From Euonymus europaeus (taxonomy: Eukaryota > Streptophyta > Magnoliopsida > Celastrales > Celastraceae), in the NCBI GenBank assembly GCA_963580455.1, contig OY756965.1, forward strand, positions 4,042,501 through 4,106,500: a DNA stretch of 64,000 bases. Direction: 5' to 3'. Below, piece after piece: positions 35,080-46,510 of the stretch (positions within the stretch are counted from its first letter, which is position 1; each line of letters starts with the position of its first letter). The notes beneath the pieces are model-generated. The model was not told the DNA's origin and did no database searches. It worked only from the letters and a program-made list of their open reading frames with translations. The position numbers and the translations under genes were made by a program.

Positions 35080-37300
35080 AAAATAGAGATTTAGAAATTA
35101 ACTCTTCAACTGATCAGGCTGGATGAAAATTCATATTTCTTTGCAATTTTATCTTGCTCTCTAGTACTGACGTAATCATCCAAATACCCTTGCTCGACTA
35201 GATGCTCTAATTGTCACTTCAAATCATGGAATTCTTTTGTAAGATGTCCTTTGTCCTTTTGCTAGGCACAAGAGCTTGTCTAGTCTCTCTTGGCTAGTTC
35301 GCCCACCTTTCTCCAGGCCACCTAAATTAGTGCTTATCCTTGATTTCTTGTAAGATCATGATGATTAGTTCATTGAAGCTCGTATATATGGCTTTATGAA
35401 TAAAGTTCAATCTCATAGATGACTCCCTACTTGACTCATTAGTTGTTTTTTTTTATCTTCTTTCAATTTGATATACTTTCTGATCCTCTTTTGGAGTTCA
35501 TTCATCGTCCTAGTTGGTTGGAGGGTTAAGCTTTCCCTTAGCCGTTACTAGATGAAACGTTGCAACCACTGTCTTCTCCTCTCATTCTTCTATATCCAAA
35601 TAGACATTTAAGTAACTTTATTGCAGTTTTTCCTAGGGTAGAGGGGGAACATCTTGCACGTGAGTGCAACATGGTCTGCTCATAGTGTCATCTTATGAGT
35701 GTAGGCAAAAATATGAGATACTAGATTGGACTTTCCATCATATGCTTCAAATATTGAAGGGGCGAACTTGGATGGATGATCTTCTTGACGAATGGTTTTA
35801 ACAAAAGGAGTCATGGTTATCCTCTTTAGGGTCTGTTCTGATTTCTTATGTGCGTCCCACTACGACTCCTTAGTCCTCTTGGAGATCAGTCTTATGTCTA
35901 TACTATGATATCTATGGCATTTCGAAGTCTCAACTCCTTGATGCCTCCTTGGAGTTGGAGAACGGGTTTGATATCGTGCCCTTCTTTGGGTTGGGAATTA
36001 TTCCATCCTTTCCTATGGGGTGAGGCTCTTTTTCCTTCATGACCATCCGGTGCTTCTAGTCTTTGGATCCATGGGTTGTTCTAAGCCCCTTTTCCATTCT
36101 TTGTCCCTTTATCGAGTGCACTGGCACAACGATGCTGGCAACTCACTAAGAGTGTGTTTGGATATTATTTTCTTTTTTAGTTTTTAAAAACGATTTTGGG
36201 TATAGTTTTTAGAAACACTTTTTAGGGAAAAAAAACTGTTAAAAAATTCATTTGATTGGTGATATTTGACTTTGTTTTCGGAAATCGAAAAACATGAAAT
36301 TAAAATTGAAATTTAGTCAAATGAAATTGAAATTCATCCAAATAAAACTCAAATTTATCAAAATGAAATTCAAATTCATCAATCGGGTAAAAATGAAGGT
36401 GATTTTGGGCCAACACCGGAGCAAGGCCGTCCGGTGGCCGGACGACGATGTCGGTGAAGAGAGGCGAGTCACCGTTGGGAGTGAGAGAAGAGAGAGAAAA
36501 ATAAAATAAAATAAATTCATCTTAATTACAATTATGCCACTTGAAAATCTTACAAAACAACAAAATGTTGTTTTGGTTTTCTAGTTTTTAAAACTGAAAA
36601 ATGAAAACTGTTTAGGCAAATGAATTTTAAGCAAACATTTGATTTTTCAAAACAGAAAACTGATTGAATAAAGTTGCTCCATTATGGCTCTAAGTTGTTC
36701 TTGACCTAGCTGAAGTTCTTCCAAGTTTTTGCGTAGTGCTTCCTCAATCTCCTCTAGAAGGGTATGCTCATTCTCCTCCCTTTGAAACTGATTTTCTTGT
36801 CCTTCCGTGTCCCATCAACTCTCAAATCCCTATCTGATGCTCCTGACATGACGAGAGATCTATCGAGTAATGTCCTTCCTCACAATGGCGTCAATTGTCG
36901 ATGTAATTTTTTGCACTAAAGGTAAAACAAATAAAAACAAGGATACAAGCGTTTACGTGGTTCAACAAATTTTCTACGTCCACGGATGTCTAAACTTTTA
37001 TTTAAGAGGTTTTTTTGGATTTCTACAAAATGTCAGTGTGAGAGAATTAACATGTGTCCCTCTGGTCAACCTATAGTCTTCTTTATATAGAGATTAAGTG
37101 CAACACCTATGAACCTTTAGGATTATCATTTAATCTGACCTTGGGTTGAGACTCTTTCATTACATTGTGTTGGGTTGATCATCTGTGTGCTCCCTCAAGA
37201 GCTACCGTAGACATTTTTCATTTCTTATGTCACATGTCATGTTGACTAGACTTGACTCATTTTATCGTTATATATATACATACATATATATATATATATA
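35080..37300 (-). mobile_element. Decayed Ty3/gypsy element (gag and leader)
   Basis: Minus-strand translation shows gag-like pieces with stops: FAPSIFEAYDGKSNLVSHIF near 35740, and a C-terminal KDKGHLTKEFHDLK...VEQGYL near 35250. A possible gag start MSGASDRDLRVDG lies near 36850. Just upstream (36885-36900), TGACGCCATTGTGAGGAAG resembles a worn primer-binding site. Further up lies LTR-like DNA with CGTGGTTCAAC...CGTCCACGG. The 36150-36665 segment looks like a later insertion. Non-functional. Confidence 0.55.
36150..36665. mobile_element. Possible DNA transposon inside the gypsy relic
   Basis: It interrupts the gag relic. Both ends have GTGTTTG/ATGTTTG and AGTTTTTAAAAAC-type sequence in inverted order around a GC-richer core. 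No target duplication or transposase. Low confidence. Confidence 0.35.
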
Positions 37301-38396
37301 TTGTTTTAGGAAGCACAATCATATATCATACAAATGGATAAGTTAGAAATTCATATGAGAGGGCCTCATATTTTTGCGAGCATTTGAGGGCAGCGTTCCT
37401 TATTCTTTTAAGGGTTATTGAAAAAAAATACTTAGTCTTTTTATTGATTATAGAAAAATTAAAGTGAAAAATAAATGTATCACTAAATGCATGAAGACTA
37501 TCTATCCAAAAATAGGAAGAAAAAGATTCAAGAAAAATTATCTAATCCAACTAACCGCCTCTAATTCATAAAAATTTCATCAATATGAAACCACAATTTA
37601 AAAATATAGATATAAATAAATACAAAATAACTTAATTGAATGTTAAAAGTCACTTGAACCTAAAAAAAAAACCAATTTATGGTAAAAAAAAAAAACAAAC
37701 CAAAGCCCCCCCAGTCTCTTCTCTTCGTCGAGACGGAGTGCTACACCCTCCTTGAATAACTATTCTTCCGGTATTTCTCAATATCCTTTCTCGAAATCTC
37801 TGCCATTATCATAAATCTTGATCAACCTTGGATTTTTGCTCGTTACCGTGTCTATGTACACATTTACTCATGTTTCAATTTTGATTTTCAAATTTTAGGG
37901 TTTGACCTATTTGGCTGGTGTGTTCATCACTGTGATGTCCTCTGTAATATTATAAAAAAATATACTTTGGAGTGAATTTAGAAACATTATATTTTTTGTT
38001 GAGTTTTTTTTAGAATGTGATGAATTTATAAAATAACGGGGTGAAAATTGCTAGTGCTCATCTTAAGTCACATGTATCACATTGGGTAATTCATGGGCCA
38101 AAGAAACAGCCCGTAAATCACATGTATCATACAGGCACATGGTAGTAATACGTATGGATAATGGACTTGATATGAATCAAACCCACAATCAAAAAGGAGA
38201 ATGTTCCCTTCTAATTGTTGGCTAAGAGTTGATATACTACTCTTTTTATATAAACTTTTATGGATATCTAGCACTGTTCTTGTAATTAAAACAAGACATA
38301 TTGTTTGGTAGGAGATATTTAAAAAAACTTCCATTTGTGGTGTGATTCACTTTTTGACATTTATTATGTCCAACCCAACAATAGTCTCCTTTCACT
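37301..38396. other. Gene-free stretch
   Basis: AT-rich DNA; a TA microsatellite ends near 37302. No coding sequence recognised. The end holds the promoter of the defensin-like gene. Confidence 0.4.
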
Positions 38397-38405
38397 CTAT
38401 AAATG
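38397..38405 (+). promoter_or_regulatory. TATA box of the defensin-like gene
   Basis: CTATAAATG, 64 bp before the ATG at 38469. Confidence 0.65.
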
Positions 38406-38468
38406 CAGCCTCAATACACCAAACAACAAAGCATATATACAAATTACAAAAGAAATTATTCATTAGAG

Positions 38469-38827
38469 ATGAAAAACATTCATTTCCATGCTCTTTTTGT
38501 TCTTCCTCTTCTTGTTCTTTCAGGTTTGTTCACTTAAATTTACTCATTTTTCTTTATATCTCAGAAAATCTTTTTATATATATATTCAACAACCCTCCTC
38601 TCTTTTTTTCCCCTTTTGTAGTTACAGTGATGGTGCCTGAAATAGATGCTCAGATACGGAAGGAGGTGTGCCAGCAAAATATTGCCTCTGGTACTACTTG
38701 TGATGTGGTGGGATGTTCCAAGGATTGTGCTCAGAAAGTTAATCCGAAAGCAACCGGTGATTGTATTCAACCTGAGAAGAGAGACTGTAAATGTAGCTGG
38801 CCATGTCCATGTCCATGTCCACACTGA
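38469..38827 (+). CDS. Defensin-like cysteine-rich secreted peptide
   Basis: Two exons (38469-38523 and 38622-38827) with a GT-AG intron encode 86 aa. Exon 1 is a signal peptide (MKNIHFHALFVLPLLVLS). The intron after the signal is the usual plant DEFL position. The mature part has Cys residues in the order C-x8-C-x4-C-x3-C..., and a gamma-core-like GDC-x7-CKC. It ends in an odd SWPCPCPCPH tail with three CP steps. Ten Cys are present in all, more than the eight of classical defensins. DEFL peptides act outside the cell in defence or in pollen-pistil signalling; which applies here is unknown. A TATA box stands just upstream. The long frame that begins at 38342 only reads through the intron. 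Confidence 0.8.
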
Positions 38828-39101
38828 TCTCCTTGAGTTTATCTATGATTAATGTGTTAGAGCAACATGAAATAATAAGCACAATTTCTTTTTTGTTCTT
38901 GTGCTCTCTGGTAATTGGCTTTTTTTTGTTCAACTGGATGTGTGCAAAAAGCCCATACGTTTAAACAAAACCCATTGTAATTGGTTTGTCCTAGTCCTTG
39001 GGGCCTTTTTCAAGCCCAATTCATGGCTTTTCCACTTAAGTTGATAATTATTTGGATATAAATAATTGGATTTAAAAAAGCCCAATTCATGGCTTTTCCA
39101 C
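38828..39101. other. 3' flank of the defensin-like gene and LINE target
   Basis: It holds the 3' untranslated region, then the LINE target site. A 26-bp segment occurs twice (39012-39037 and 39078-39103), and between the copies lies a 35-bp segment (39039-39073) that recurs at 43712-43746. Confidence 0.7.
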
Positions 39102-39292
39102 TTTTTTTTTTTTTTTTGATAAGCAGCACCATATATTAATCAAGAAATCAGAAAAACACAGGGCATCAATGGATGACCTGGAAACAAAATACAACACCCA
39201 TATGGAAAATAAACAAAAACATGAGGGAATAAAACCACATAATAAAATCAGTATCTCTTTGAAGCCCATCCTTAGGTAGAGTATCTGCCAAA

Positions 39293-42200
39293 TCATCTAT
39301 GATTGGACCAACATTTTATACTATCAGATGATGATTGCAATTGATGGCTGAAGTACGGAAAGTGAGGATCAATATTATATGCCCATAGTTGAAGCCTAAC
39401 AAATATCATAAAGTAGGTATTTTCCCAGTCGACTTCTTTATTCCTGAAAATGACCTCATTCCTTGCCAACCAGATAGACCAAACAGTGATATAAAATAGT
39501 AAACACCAAAGTTTTCTCTGCATCGCTCCCCTACCACCCATGCCACACCACTGGTCAAAGATATCTCTTGTGTTACCTGCTGGGCACCAGGCTTCGCCCC
39601 ACCAAGAAACCAATTTGTACCAAACTGACGATGGACCAATACACTGCCAGAATAAGTGATGTATTGATTCAGAAGTAGAGGAACAAAATGGACATATATT
39701 TCCTGATGAGTGAATAATCCCCATTCTCGCAAGCCTCTCCCTAATTGGTAATTTATAATGTAACAAGACCCATGTGAATATCTCCACCTTAGGCGGCGCC
39801 AGTCCTTTCCAGACAGAAGAGAAGAAGTTTGGTAACAAGGCCTGTTGTGAGGAAGGAGGTAGCATATGGGCATAGAAGGACTTAACCGTGTAGACCCCTC
39901 TTGTGTCAGGCTTCCAAATGATCCTATCCGACCTGTTAGGACATGGAGTGACTTGTGATAAATAATGTCTGAGGTTCGCAACTTGCAGCTCCTCCCATTC
40001 AAATAATCGTCTCCTCCATTGAAAATTCCACTCCCAATTGTAGTTCTCCCAACTACCTACTTGATTAATAGAGCCATGTTTCTGAGTAGAGAGGCAGTAC
40101 AATCTCTGGAATTGACTACATAATGGGGCGGGCCCAAGCCAAGGGTCAAGCCAAAATTTCACCAAAGTCCCACTTCCAAGTACAAAACCAACGCTTTCAT
40201 AAGCTATTTCAACCTGAGACTGAATACTCTGCCAAAGATAAGATGCTGAGGTGGAATATGGTACAGCTAGTGAGCTTCTAAGAGCATCTCCAATGCTACA
40301 GCACTCCAAATTTTCTAGTGCGGTCCCATTTCTATTACAGCAAAACACGATTTTCAATGCAATCATAACAACAAAACACATATTTCAATACAATTTTTTT
40401 CACTTTTCATTTACAAACACTCCAAATCTCAAGCATCAAAACCATTTCTCTTATACTTTTCTACCACTTTTCACTTTTTTCTATCATTCTACACATATTC
40501 CAATACAATTTTTTCAAATTACTCTCTCTATACACTCCAAAATTTCCAGCACTCCAAAATTTGTTACCATTGCACTTGCTCTAAGCTCAGTACTCCTGAA
40601 TGGGTATTTGGCACTTATGAGATATTTCCATAAACCTTGCCCTTCACATAAAAATCGCCAGATCCACTTAAACAATAATGCCTTGTTCTTTAAAGTGATA
40701 TCACCAATTCCCAGCCCACCATACTTTTTTGGTAGAATTACATTCTTCCAATTGATGCAGTGCATTTTTTCCTTTCAACCGAATCCCCCCACAGAAAATT
40801 GCGCTGGATCTGCTCCAATTTTTTTGCCACTACAACTGGGATCTTGAACAAAGACATGAAGTATAGAGGAAGACTTGCTAGCACAGACTTGATAAGTGTT
40901 AGCCGACCCCCAATGGAGAGCTGTCTCCTCTTCCAAGATGCTAGCTTCTTTTGAAAAGTCTCAATTACAGGCTTCCAGGATTTAGCAAGTTTGAAATTAG
41001 CTCCCAGTGGCAAGCCAAGATACTTAACAGGAAATGGCTCAGCCCTGCAGTTGAACTTCCTAGCGATTTCTGCAGTATTTTGGAAGCTCACACCGATTCC
41101 CAATAAGGAACTCTTATAGAGGTTCACTTTGAGGCCGGATATAACTTGGAAACATCGAAGAATTCTCTGCACTGCCTGAATGTATTTTTCTTTTGCTTTG
41201 AAAAATACCAAAGTGTCATCCGCATACTGAATATGGGAGATAATCAGTCCATTTTGTTGAACCACTATACCTTTCAGAAGACCAATATCTTCAGCCCTTT
41301 TGAAGAGTTGATGTAGCCCTTCAGCAGCAATATTGAATAAGAAAGGTGATAATGGGTCACCTTGTCTTATTCCTCTCTCCATATGAAACTCATTGGTTGG
41401 GGACCCATTCACCAGAACTGAGACCTTAGCAGTAGAAATACACTCCATAATCCACCCTCTCCATTTCAAGCTAAAACCCATTTTATGCATTACTGAGTCC
41501 AAGTATGCCCATCTAATTGAGTCGAAAGCCTTTTCAAGATCAAGTTTGAATAGGAAAGCCTGTTGTCTTCTCTTCTTCACCAAGTGGACTATTTCATTTG
41601 CAATAAGAATATTATCAAGAATTTGCCGTCCTTTAAGAAAAGCAGATTGGGAGTCGCTAATGACATATGGGAGAACACGTTTCAATCTGCTTGCAAGTGA
41701 TTTAGAAATCACTTTATAAAGACTACTAACCAAACTAATTGGTCTAAAATCAGTCAACCTGCAAGAGCCTGTCAGTTTAGGAACAAGAGTTATAAAGGAG
41801 GAGTTTACCCCATTATGAATTTTTCCAGAGAAGTAGAAGTTATGCACAAGATTATAGATGTCCCCCTCCAAAACTTCCCAAGCTTTTTTGATGAAGTTGA
41901 AATTAAAACCGTCCGGGCCAGGGGCTTTAGATCCACCACAACTCCATACAACGGCCTTGATCTCTGTATCAGAAAAAGGCTCCACCAGAGTGTCAATTAA
42001 GTCAGAAGGAATGAACTTAAAATTAAGGTCATCCCATTGAAAATTCCCAAGATGCTCTTCTTTGAACAGTGCTGCAAAATGGGATGCAACAACAGCTTTT
42101 ACTTGTGAAGGAATTGATATTGACGCACCACCAACTCGTAAGAAATGGATTTGATTTGAACTCCCCCTAATGCAAGCCGTAGAATGAAAAAATTTGGTGT

Positions 42201-43311
42201 TTTTATCTCCAGCCAATACCCATTGTATTCGAGATTTTTGGCTCCATAAGGATTCTTGTTTCTTACTTTCCTTCCACCAATCACCTTTTAGCAAACTCAA
42301 GTTCTCTTTCTCTGACGCTGAAAGTGTTCTCCCTTCATAGACCAGCTCAATTCTATCTATCTCATTTTCCAGAGCCTTCACCCTGGCCCCCACATCTCCA
42401 AACACATTTGAATTCCATATTCTCAAAAGATTTTTTAGAAGCTGGAATTTTCGCAGAATCCCTGCCTCATGATGAAGGTGTTGATTAATCTCTTGCCAAA
42501 AGACTTGAATTGTGGGGAGGAAGTAGCGATGATCCCACCAGCAGTCCAGTACCTTGAAGGGACGAGCACCCCAATTAATCTTTTCTGTCTCAATCAAAAT
42601 TGGAGAATGGTCCGACGGCCCGCGAGATAGACCCCACAGTCTTATACTTGGAAACTTTATATACCAGTCCGGAGAAGCAAAAGCCCTATCAATTCGGCTC
42701 TGACTCCTGGAATTTCTCCACGTGAAGTTCCTTCCTAATAACGGCAGCTCTGCTAGACCAGCATGATCAATGAATGAGGCAAACTGCCTCATACCCCTTG
42801 ATGATGTGTACTGCCCTTGCCTATCTTGTGGAGCCATTATCTCATTGAAGTCCCCAAGACAGAGCCAAGGAGAGGATCTATGAAGAGAGACCTTTGCAAT
42901 TTCACCCCATAAGGCTATTCTACTAGCTTCATCATTCGGCCCATACACAGCTGATATGCAGCACTCAAAATTACTCAGAATAATTTTTGCATCAATTGAG
43001 ATCCACCTTTCCCCTTTCAACACATCCCTTACCTGAACTATATGTGGGTTCCAAATAACCAATAGACCTCCCGAAGCTCCGTTGGAGCTTAAACCAGTCC
43101 ACTCGTATGCATTGTTACCCCAACAACTCTTGATTTGCCTGTCAGATATCTCCTCCATTTTTGTTTCAATTAACACCAAAATATCCACCTTCTTGTCAAG
43201 CACTCGACTCCGACAAGCCCGCTTCTTCAATGGCCGACCAAGCCCCCTTATATTCCATGATAATATGTTTAACATTAAGAACAATATTACCTGGACTATA
43301 TAACCTAACAT
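39293..43311 (-). pseudogene. LINE ORF2: endonuclease and reverse transcriptase
   Basis: It begins at 43311, three bases after the ORF1 stop. An APE-type endonuclease comes first (LSWNIRGLG, LIETKM, LGDFNEI, SDHSPI). The reverse transcriptase follows (KAPGPDGF, FRPISLVSSLYKV, GIRQGDPLSPFLF, QYADDTLVF). The C-terminal zf-RVT segment (CPFCSSTSESIHHLFWQC) and a WSIWLARNEVIF ending complete it. No RNase H domain was seen. The frame breaks once in an A6 run (40765-40770) and is then split by the MITE at 40282-40581; the last part is open to 39293. The protein would copy and insert the element by target-primed reverse transcription, but is inactive here. Confidence 0.9.
40282..40581. mobile_element. 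Tourist-like MITE inside the LINE
   Basis: The ends GAGCATCTCCAATG and CATTGCACTTGCTC are inverted with three mismatches. TAA flanks both sides (40279-40281 and 40582-40584). The interior carries AACACATATTTCAATACAA motifs shared with the 10.6-kb elements. It interrupts ORF2 after the KYPFRS segment, so it is younger than the LINE. Confidence 0.8.
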
Positions 43312-43313
43312 AT

Positions 43314-43708
43314 TTATCTTGGCTTGGCTACTCCAGTAGAGGCTTCTAAGGCCTCCCTTGCAATAATTTCCTCAAACTTTTTTTGTAGGGCTGCGTCTGA
43401 TGCTGAAGTTGATAGCCCCAGAGCTTTCCAAACCTCCATGGTGGCTTGCCCCTCACATGGATTGGTTTGAATTGAGCCGCATCCATTTGAGTTCGCCACG
43501 GAGGTACTAGAGTTACCCCTATCAACAGATCTCTTCTTCCTAATCTTTCCCCCATTTCCTTCTACAGCTATTCTTCTACACTGCTCCAGCAAGACTTGCT
43601 TAAATACCACTCTTCTTTGTTGTGCTTTGCTCTTTCCTTTCCTTCTTCTTTCATCTCGCAACACATGCTCAAAGCCAGGGGGAATGCCTCCCGAGGATTC
43701 ACTTGAGT
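43314..43708 (-). pseudogene. LINE ORF1, C-terminal part
   Basis: An open frame with no start inside the element encodes SSESSGGIPPGFEH, then a Lys/Arg-rich segment (DERRRKGKSKAQQRR), and ends ...ASTGVAKPR with a TAA at 43314-43316. The PPGFE motif and basic stretch are usual just before the ORF1 end in plant L1-type LINEs. The N-terminus is lost to 5' truncation. Confidence 0.75.
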
Positions 43709-43746
43709 CAGAGTTGATAATTATTTGGATATAAATAATTGGATTT

Positions 43747-44699
43747 GATTAGAAGTATATATAAGCTGCTTGTAAGAAAAACACGTTTTTACATTATAAA
43801 AACATGTCCATAAATTATTTAATAATTACAATTGTAATCTACGAGTTCTCATATTTTGATAATGTTATAAAATAATTTCATTATGAAGTTGATTAAACAT
43901 TTCTTTTTCTATATATGTAACTAGACAATTATGAAACCATTCATTCGGGCCAATTATTTAAATCATATTTATTTCCTAAGCATAATTACCAACAAATCCA
44001 AATCATCTGGACAACATATTTAATTCATGGGCTGAGGGAGAGATAGAAGAGTGTGTATTAATAAAAATATTTTTTATACAAAATTAGTACTGAAAAAATA
44101 AAAAAGTAAAAATTCAAGGGGTTCCGCCATTGACCTAGACATTATGCCAAAATAGTTTTGTTTCAATAAATGAGATATTTATATCCTAAATTATGACAAA
44201 TATATTTAAGGGCGTGCTAGACACCCCATATTTTGGTATCTGAAAGAGCCCAATCCTATTTGGCATTGTGACTAGGTTATGACTCATCAGGTGAGTCGGC
44301 AGATCTTGCTCGATCATCCGACCATCGATCGGAGGTGTCGACCCATCGATTTGAAGCACTGGAGCACCATGACTCATTCCCAACCTTCGTTTGCCATCAA
44401 TAATCGTTTATTTTGACGGAATCTCACCTTGAAGTCGCGGCCAACTGAAACTTTTGAAACCTGATCCGGCCACTTTAGGCTACCCCTTCATGAACCACCA
44501 CCATATTTGAAATTGTCTCGACAAGCTCTACATGTCTTAACCCTTGGACGGCTGAAATAGTCGCCAAAAATTATTCCATTGATTTTAATCAATGGAATTT
44601 GGACTGGGTGGAGGTCAAGCCCATCCATACAACAAAGACAGTTAGAGGAGACAGGTTACAGAAGTTAAGCTAGTATATGCAACCAGTTTTCATATATGA
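43747..44699. other. Gene-free stretch
   Basis: AT-rich at first, then mixed. No gene recognised. The part after 44200 may belong to the same Helitron as the helicase fragment that follows. Confidence 0.35.
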
Positions 44700-45215
44700 G
44701 AAATTAAGATGTCTTATATCCTGTTGAGCTCCTAAATAGTTTGAAGCTACCAGACACTCCAATTTACGAGCTCAAATTAAAGGTCGGAGTACTTGTTATG
44801 TTACTACAGAACATTAATCAAAGTAAGGGTTTGTGCAATGGTACAAGACTTATCATCACCCAACTTGGTAAATGGCTTATTCAGGCAGAAATCATGACAG
44901 ACACAAACATTGGAGATGTAGTTTTTATACCAAGGATAATTTTGACATCAACGAATTCAAAGATTCCATTCACGCTGAGAAGGATACAATTTCCAGTGAC
45001 AATTTGTTTTGCTATGACCATTAATAAAAGTTAAGGGCAATCGCTTGCAATTGTAGGAATATAACCTCCAAGACAAATATTTTCACACGAACAACTATAT
45101 GTAGCAATATCAAGAGTTACTAATCGAAGAGACCTCAACATATTACAAGATGATAGAGAATGTATGGCAAAAGACATGGTAAAAAACATTGTCTACAAAG
45201 AGATCTTGAACTAAA
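44700..45215 (+). pseudogene. Helitron PIF1-like helicase, C-terminal fragment
   Basis: The frame from about 44741 reads LKLKVGVLVMLLQNIN, GLCNGTRLIITQLG, VFIPRI and FAMTINKS. After a stop the homology goes on with PRQIFSHEQLYVAISRVTNR and a short tail to 45213. These are the last motifs of the helicase domain of plant Helitron Rep/helicase proteins. The Rep domain and most of the helicase are missing. It ends about 50 bp before the terminus of the neighbouring Helitron. Confidence 0.8.
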
Positions 45216-45355
45216 AATGTCACTGAACTTACTTAGTAGATGAATCTCTTAACAATATATGATACTAGCGTCGTGCCCGCGCGTTGCTGCGGAGCTGACA
45301 TTTTTTTGGCTATTATTGGTGACATTTTTTGGCTATTTTTTTGGCTATTACTTGC

Positions 45356-45384
45356 TCGAGTTTCCGGGCGTTGCTCCGGGCCCT
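45356..45384 (-). other. Second Helitron-type hairpin
   Basis: On the minus strand CCCGGAGCAACGCCCGG repeats the shape and loop (GCAACG) of the terminal hairpin, about 90 bp inside the 3' end. It may be an older 3' terminus or a diverged duplicate. Confidence 0.5.
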
Positions 45385-46451
45385 TTATTTGATATCCCAT
45401 TTTTATTGTTTTTGAAATGTATATTGACAAACATGTATCTTTTTAAGGTTTAAATAGTCTGTATTTCTGTACAGAATTTATACCATCAAATGTATGCTCT
45501 AAAAAAAAGAACTTAAGAGAGGCAAAGTTGGTAATAAAAAGATTTATCCCAGCTTTAAAAGTTTTTTTATAGTGATGCCTGATAAGAACCGAACAATAAA
45601 GAGCTGTATAACCAAACTGCCATGGAGACCTATCAAAGTATAGCTTAATAGATTCTGAAAGGAATTTTTAATCTAAAACACAATATATGGATGTGCATAA
45701 CGATTTCAAAATACGATAATCACGGTCAATGAACTTGAATGTATTCTACAAAGTAGGAAAACAATAAAATCTTAAGACAAACCAATCAAATACTATGAAT
45801 TATAGAAAAATAAAATATAAACAATTCTTTTTTAGTGGATGAAGAGAAAGAACAAAACTATCATAGTTATGCCTTTGGCAGTCAAGTAGATTGTGTTATA
45901 CCCACTTTTTGCCGAACTTGTTATCGAATTCAGCAGTCTTGTTGTTTCTCTATTCATGATAACGCATGTGCTGCATGTAAAAAATGTGTTAGGATTTTTA
46001 ATTGTGTTTTCAGATTCTTAATTGTTGGTGTTCAGGTAAACATAAACCTCATTGCTTTTGCTATGACTTCCTGCATGTGGTAATCATGGATGACCCATAC
46101 CCTTCACATTCCATTATTTCCTGATGCATCCACGCATGTATCAATCTCAACAACATCTACACTGCAACACAAAAGACAATTAGAAATAATAAACTAATGA
46201 TTATAATGAAAATATTTCAGTAGAGAACAATAGACTATGAATTGATTTATTTCTTTGGATACATGGTTACCTTGGGTTTTAGAGTGACATTCTATAATCT
46301 CTACTACTGTGAACATTTTATGAAGGCTTGCCGGCTTCCCTTAAGGACTTCAAAAGCTATATGGTGGAACAATTAACTTCATAATTCAGTGAAAACGTCA
46401 TTGATTTATCTGAATGGTCCTGTTGATTTATAACATGCAGATGCGACTTAC

Positions 46452-46510
46452 TTGAATATATAGGCTCCAAAAGGAAAATTTGGGTTTTTATCAGGATGAA
46501 CTTGTCGCGC
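46452..46510 (-). pseudogene. Captured DnaJ exon (HPDKN motif)
   Basis: A 59-bp segment bounded by a TTGCAG acceptor and a GTAAGT donor encodes ARQVHPDKNPNFPFGAYIF. The first 11 residues match the J-domain HPDKN loop of plant DnaJ proteins of the ARQVHPDKNPNDP type, where the same stretch is normally a 60-bp exon. A worn continuation (FEVLKGSRQ) may lie near 46370. It is a host-gene fragment carried by the Helitron, not a working chaperone. Confidence 0.65.

Larger units (their letters stand above)
39102..43711 (-). mobile_element. 5'-truncated L1-type LINE retrotransposon
   Basis: A non-LTR element on the minus strand. The 3' end is a 16-base poly(A) (T run at 39102-39117). The 5' end lies inside ORF1, so the copy is truncated. 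A 35-bp target duplication flanks it (39039-39073 and 43712-43746), with 28-30 bp of extra DNA between the left copy and the poly(A). A Tourist-like MITE (40282-40581) sits inside ORF2. No working copy remains. Confidence 0.92.

Noticed and set aside
38342..38827. 161-codon frame covering the defensin-like gene
   Set aside because: It reads through the intron and starts upstream of the TATA box. The two-exon model gives a signal peptide and correct mature peptide.
45835..46083. Cys-rich 82-codon frame in the Helitron (CRTCYRIQQSCC...CAACKKC)
   Set aside because: Cys spacing fits no known finger, there is no splice or start support, and it is on the strand opposite to the captured exons.
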